Assembly: GCA_030159075.1 (NCBI GenBank)
Contig: BROG01000451.1
Location: 397,501 to 461,500 of the forward strand
Direction: 5' to 3'
Length of the DNA stretch: 64,000 nt
Origin: Atrina japonica
Lineage: Eukaryota > Mollusca > Bivalvia > Pterioida > Pinnidae
The position numbers and the translations under genes were made by a program. The notes under the pieces were generated by a model that was not told the DNA's origin, ran no database searches, and worked only from the letters and a program-made list of their open reading frames with translations. Shown in pieces: positions 58,440 to 64,000 of the stretch. Numbering within the stretch: position 1 is the stretch's first letter; each line of letters begins with the position of its first letter.

Positions 58440-59990
58440 ATAGAACATCAGAGATCTATAGATCACCATCCTAAATCATAGGTCTAGAGAACACCATACC
58501 AAGTTAGTAAGAGATATATAGATTACCGTTCTAAGTCAGATGTATAAATCACCATATCCAAGTCTAGTAAGAGATACCAAGTTAGTAAGAGATATATAGA
58601 TTACCGTTCTAAGTCAGTTACAGATTTATAAATCACCATCCTAAACCATAGGTCTAGAGAACACCATACTAAATCATAGGTCTAGAGAACACCATACTAA
58701 ATCATAGGTCTAGAGAACAACATACTAAATCATAGGTCTAGAGAACACCATAATTAAAAGATATATAGATCATGATACTAAGTCAGTTAGAGATTATAGA
58801 TAACCATAGTAAGTCAGCAAGAGGTCCAGATCACCCTACTAAGGCATTCAGATATCTATATAAGTCTAAGTCAGCAAGAGGTCCAGATCACCCTACTAAG
58901 ATTCAGAATCCATACCGTAAGTCAGCAAGAGGTCCAGATCACCCTACTAAGGCATTCAGATATCTATATATGACCGTACTAAGACAGCAAGAGGTCCAGA
59001 TCACCCTACTAAGGCATTCAGATATCTATATATGACCGTACTAAGTCAGCAAGAGGTCCAGATCACACTACTAAGGCATTCAGATATCTATGTATCGTAC
59101 TATGTATCACACTACGTGCTATATATGACCGTACTAAGTCAGCAAGAGGTCCAGATCACCCTACTAAGGCATTCAGATATCTATATATCACCGTACTAAG
59201 TCAGCAAGATCATCACCCTACTAAGGCATTCAGATATCTATATATCACCGTAATAAGTCAGCAAGAGGTCCATATCACACTACTAAGGTTCAGATATCAT
59301 CACCGTACTAAGGCACTACTAAGGCATTCAGGTATCTATATATCACTTTACTAAGTCTAGTCAGCACTAAGGAGGTCCACCGTACTAAGTCAGCAAGAGG
59401 TCCAGATCACACTACTAAGGCATTCAGTATCTATATATCTATAAGTAGGTCAGATCACACTACCGCATTCAGATATCTATATATCACCGTACTAAGTCAG
59501 CAAGAGGTCCAGATCACCCTACTAAGGCATTCAGATATCTATATATCACCGTACTAAGTCAGCAAGAGGTCCAGATCACCCTACTAAGGCATTCAGATAT
59601 CCACCGTAAAATAAGTCAGCAAGAGGTCCATATCACACTACTTAGGCATTCAGATATCTATATATCACCGTATCTCCATATCACACTACAGGCATTTTAC
59701 TATAGTCACTTTACTAAGTCAGTTAGAGGTCCAGATCACCCTACTAAGGCATTCAGATATCTATATATCACCGTACTAAGTCAGCAAGAGGTCCAGATCA
59801 CACTACTAAGGCATTCAGGTATCTATATATCACTTTACTAAGTCAGCAAGAGGTCCAGATCACACTACTAAGGCATTTATCTATAAGTCACCGTTAGAGG
59901 TCCAGATTACTAAGGCATTCAGATATCTATATATCACTTTACTAAGTCAGTTAGAGGTTTCTAAATCACAATACTAAGTCAGTTTGTGTA
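58440..59990. repeat. 62-bp minisatellite, about 22 copies
   Basis: Unit AGTCAGCAAGAGGTCCAGAT, CACCCTACTAAGGCATTCAG, ATATCTATATATCACCGTAC, TA. The left end (58.44-58.78 kb) has a related, shorter unit with ATCATAGGTCTAGAGAACAC. Several units are clipped internally. Confidence 0.93.
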
Positions 59991-60402
59991 TCCCAGCCAG
60001 TTACACACCTCACCTGCATGTACATCTACATGTACTTTGCGTATCACGGCCACCATAGTACTGCATCCGTACTACACGTAAGGTATAGAGGCAGTCAAAA
60101 TGATGATCAAACCTTATGCACCAGACACTGTCTGTATCATACACAATTTATCCAGTGTTTATCACAGCCAATACCACAGATCCTTTATCTTATAAATCCA
60201 ATCAAATTCAGTGTCCTTCATGGGAAAGTATTGTTATGTGAAAAAACAGTAAAACACACTTAGTAGTCACAAATGTTTGGCCCATTTGCCTTTGAATATT
60301 GAGTGTGTTTACTGTTTTATCTATGTACATGTATATGTGTTTTGTATTTAGTGGGAAGAACGCCCAGTCATACACATGTATAGTATTTACTCATTGTTTA
60401 TA
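59991..60402. other. Host DNA, no gene seen
   Basis: A frame at 60018-60263 has no recognisable feature. Confidence 0.4.
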
Positions 60403-60414
60403 CCTAATGTGTAT

Positions 60415-60691
60415 GGAGCCAGCCTGGCTCAGTCGGTAGCACACTCGACTCTTGATCATGAGGTCCTGAATTCGAGTCCAGCCAGTGGCAGGTTGCATTT
60501 TTTACTGTCCTTCGTATGAGAGAGTAAAAACCAAGGTCCTGTGTCACAGTAGATGTCAGCTTGTTAAAGAACGCTCACTGCTCAATGGCTGTAAGTGTTG
60601 AGCATAGGCCAAACTTTTAAGCCCTTCACTGGCATTGGTGACGTCTCCATATGAGTGAAAGATTCTTGAATGAGACAATACAACCAACCAA
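60415..60691 (+). mobile_element. Full-length tRNA-derived SINE with 12-bp target duplication
   Basis: A box TGGCTCAGTCGGTAGCACAC and B box GAATTCGAGTCC lie in the head. The body holds ACTGCTCAATGGCTG and TCCATATGAGTGAAAGATTC, and the tail is ACAATACAACCAACCAA. CCTAATGTGTAT (60403-60414) and CCTAATTTGTAT (60692-60703) are the target duplication. This is the reference copy for the fragments at 24.7, 47.7 and 49.5 kb. Confidence 0.88.
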
Positions 60692-60703
60692 CCTAATTTG
60701 TAT

Positions 60704-61033
60704 CAGAACTGGCAATACACATACTTATATAACATATTACATTATATTACATATAACCACTATCTTTTAATTGTCTGTGTTGGACCAGACATACTCATTA
60801 CATGTTTATAGGCTGTGACATATATTGCCTTAAGCCCTTGGGTAAAACATGTGTACATGGTTAAGGTGTAGTATTATCTACAGATGAGCTCACAGCTATA
60901 CTATTTGACACCCAGGCTAAATATGTTGTGTAATGAATGATATTTATTCAGTAAAATTGAAAGATTTTATGATAAAAAAACAAAGCAAATTTTTGGAAAA
61001 ATTTAAAATGACAGCAATAGACGAAATGGGAAG
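60704..61033. other. AT-rich host DNA, no gene seen
   Basis: No feature recognised. Confidence 0.4.
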
Positions 61034-61055
61034 TCTGTCTCTCTCTCTCTCTCTG

Positions 61056-61136
<81 letters not shown>
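61034..61136. repeat. CT/CA compound microsatellite
   Basis: About 40 CT repeats with two CTGT variants, then seven CA repeats. Confidence 0.97.
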
Positions 61137-61137
<1 letters not shown>

Positions 61138-61450
61138 TTTGTATGTACTGTATGTTTGACATACATACCATATTTGACTTAAAAAGGGCGATGTGCGCAG
61201 GTAATTTGAGTACAGGGCGCCTTTATTTTGACATTTTTCTTTCATGATGCACATTTTGATTACGTTGCCAAAAATGGTAAAATACTCAGCTACGCAAAGT
61301 TATCTGCAATGTATAGGCCCTATAGCTGTTTGTACTGAGTTAATTACTTTGTAATCCGCACAATATATTAATAGGGGAAAAAAACAATGTAGCAAAATTT
61401 GTTACTCACTAAGTCACTTACTGTCTAATCAAGATTTACTGTTTGAACTG

Positions 61451-61535
61451 TGAGATCAGGAAACAGGCATTAAGACTACAAGATCAGGAAACAGGCATTA
61501 AGACTACAAGATCGGGAAACAGGCATTACGACTAG
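61451..61535. repeat. 28-bp tandem repeat, three copies
   Basis: Unit GATCAGGAAACAGGCATTAA plus GACTACAA. Confidence 0.92.
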
Positions 61536-64000
61536 GAGTGATACTTGCCTAATACAGATGCTTCATTGAAACTGACAATTTGGAAAATTTCTTTGATTTA
61601 ATGCGATATCTGACATTCAAAGTGTAAAACTGGTATTATGTGAGATTTTGGTAATTGCAGCAGATGGTTTAAAATTGCAGTTTTAAGGGTATAGTTGATA
61701 TTTATTGCACTAAAAAGAAAAAAGTATGATGATGTCGCTCAGTAATCTAAACTAATTAAAAATAAAAAGGTCATTTTTTTCAACAGTCAATAGATCTACA
61801 TTAAAAAAAAAAATATCCAGGGGTGCCCTTACTAGAGCAGGTGCCATTTCAAGGACAAATACTGTATATTGACTTTTTATCTGGTAGAGAGCTGTTGAAC
61901 TTTTCTGCTGACTGGACATTTTGTACAAGTGATGGTATAAACAGCTTCATTTTGTTTACATTTTTTATTTTATGTAGAGCCAGTAGTTTTCATATATTTT
62001 ACATGCTTTTAATGTACAACTTTCCCCTGATAAGAGATTGAAATTGACAACACACTTAGGAAAGCAGACAACCCTAGAGTCAAAATCTCATAACACACCA
62101 TGTCATATGTGGTATCAATAGCCTGAAATGGAAATAAAACATGTTGAACTAACTTCACAATAATCAACCAGGTGTGAAAAAATGTGACTGTACTTGTATA
62201 TCTACAAATAAGTAGAACAGCTGATTGTTACCTGTAGACTAACAACCTTCTGTATATCTATCTTCTTACCAGATTATAAATTTTGAAACATGTTCATGTA
62301 TTATATGATCATAATGTGTAGATCTGATATGTCAATGAGTGTTTAATACAATTAATATTGCAGACATAAAATAATTATTGATCACAGGTGATGGCAGGTG
62401 ACTACAGGTGTGGTGTTTAGCAGGTGGAGCTCTAGTTGGCTATTTCATTTTTGTACATTGACAAAACCCCCAGTGTTGTAAGATGTTTTCTAAAATACCA
62501 AGGCTGACTTAGTTACACGTGGAGAGCTGAGGGATTTTGCTGATTAATCACTTTGATGCAATGGAGACTTAAGTACTTGACACCATGCTGTGAAACTTGA
62601 GACAAGCAATAAGTTCTATTAGAAAGAAAACCTCACATCAAAATTTGTGAATTTTAAAGTTTTGATAACTGAGAATGACTGAATGTTTACAAGCTTACTA
62701 AAGGACTTCATCAATTATGATCAGAGAGAAAAATAAACAACAACTTGAACAAGTATATGACGTTACATATTACAGCCAGTGTGAAAAGGAAAGGAAGTAC
62801 ACTTTGTCTTAAATCGTACAGCAACTTCTAAATACTCCACATACTTCATGCTTCTGTCTTCCTATTTGTGACAGGTTATAATCCAAGTTAAATATTGGTG
62901 AATAGACATTTAGATATAAATAAATCGGAACATGACAGGTCATGGGGCATGTTCAGTGTGTACACTTAGCTGGGCAGTATTTATACAAATAGTGTTACCT
63001 GAATAGATTTTGTTAAACCTCTGAAATTTTTACAATATAATCCATACTCTAGAAGGGTGTGTGTTGTGTTATACCAGTAATTCAGATAAAATAAAAAGAG
63101 GATGTAGGCTAAGCTTAATTGGGATATACCACTAGAAGATTGGATATTTATAGTTCAAAGTGATATCATATGTTACTGCTGGAAAATTTTGTCAAGTGAA
63201 GATCAACCTGGAATCAGCTGTGACTGTTATATAACATGTATATCTTAGCAACGATTTCAAAGTATCGTGTTTATGTTATTTATGGCCGATTAAACTGGCT
63301 GCATAATCAGCCACATGAAATAACTTTTCTTTGAAATTGATCATTTTCAAGAAAATCTGTTTCATTGTTGGATTTTTTTGCTGACAAGTCATTTTGAAAT
63401 TATTTACAAATTATCAAGTGTCCTGAACTGATTCTTGGATTATGCGTATATCATTACTTTTAATGTGAAGTTTATCGTGTTTTTCATTTTGACTTTACAA
63501 AGATTTTGATATAAGGAAACTCTAACCTTTGGCTTCTGCCTGTTTGTAATATGTTTGTCATTTGCATTTAATGGTTCAGATAGATGTTTTTCATCTTTGT
63601 GCATGAATGAGAAAAGAATATAAAAATAAGGAAGATTTTTAATACATAGTTCACATCAGTGTTACATATCTTACTAAAACTGCAATTTCTCAAATTGAAA
63701 TCCAATGGCTCAGAGCTAAATGAAATGCATCTTAATTAGGACTTCAAAGTTGGTTGTTTGTGTTGATTTTATGCTTGAATGAGTCTGGTATATCATAAAC
63801 TGTAGCAGCATTATAGGAAAAGGTTTTAGAGACATTTTGCATCCATTAACAGATCATTTCTTTTTTATGAGAGAGAAACTATAAATACATAATGAGTTAT
63901 CTCCCTTTATCAGTTCATCTCTGAGACATCCTTTAGTGTGATATCGGTCACTGGTTTGTAGGATTTCAGGACTTACATTTTATACGTGTTGCTAAGTTTT
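61536..64000. other. AT-rich host DNA, no gene seen
   Basis: No domain-bearing frame. GAGTTATCTCCCTTT at about 63895 is a word I associate with mollusc repeats. Confidence 0.45.

Noticed and set aside
60415..60500. Genuine tRNA gene
   Set aside because: The head has A and B boxes but no matching acceptor stem, and it continues into a SINE body with target duplications.

Overview
The window joins two very different pieces of DNA. Positions 1 to about 13,200 are a compact, CpG-rich, gene-dense, virus-like block: part of a Polinton/Maverick (adintovirus-like) self-synthesising DNA transposon. Positions from about 13,300 to 64,000 are AT-rich animal chromosome with no convincing gene. It is dominated by minisatellites, microsatellites, tRNA-derived SINEs and short inverted-repeat elements. 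The organism looks like a marine lophotrochozoan, most likely a bivalve or other mollusc. This rests on recurrent GTTATCTCCCTTT-type words, the SINE types and the Polinton gene set; it is inference, not a sequence match.

The Polinton part, left to right, contains: the N-terminal part of the double jelly-roll major capsid protein (minus strand, cut by the window edge); a long amphipathic/membrane protein (plus); a 355-residue conserved protein with a tail anchor (minus); three structural-type or membrane genes (plus); a small zinc-binding protein (minus); a cluster of small plus-strand genes, many with single membrane segments; a retrovirus-like DDE integrase (plus); and a protein-primed family B DNA polymerase (minus). 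The polymerase reading frame also carries an OTU-protease-like region, a cysteine-rich zinc region and a Vsr-like insert. The packaging ATPase and adenain-like protease expected in such elements are not in the window and would lie left of position 1. Genes are separated by 15-60 bp AT-rich spacers. Start codons follow A-rich leaders, and two convergent gene pairs meet at hairpins.

About nineteen single-base frame breaks interrupt the Polinton genes, yet almost no substitution-type stop codons are seen. Either the copy is very young or many breaks are consensus errors in the assembly. The second view is supported at 36.96-37.60 kb, where one end of a satellite is interleaved, in order, with the unique sequence that follows it.

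The host part holds at least eight independent tandem arrays: 44/43 bp at 15.4-18.9 kb; 56 bp at 21.6-24.6 kb, resembling an amplified tRNA-like SINE head; about 30 bp at 24.6-25.3 kb; 27 bp at 31.1-38.0 kb; 26 bp at 40.7-42.2 kb; about 95 bp at 53.0-53.8 kb; 54 bp at 56.1-56.4 kb; 28 bp at 56.7-58.0 kb; and 62 bp at 58.4-60.0 kb. Several mobile insertions can be read precisely from target duplications or from an uninterrupted paralogous site.
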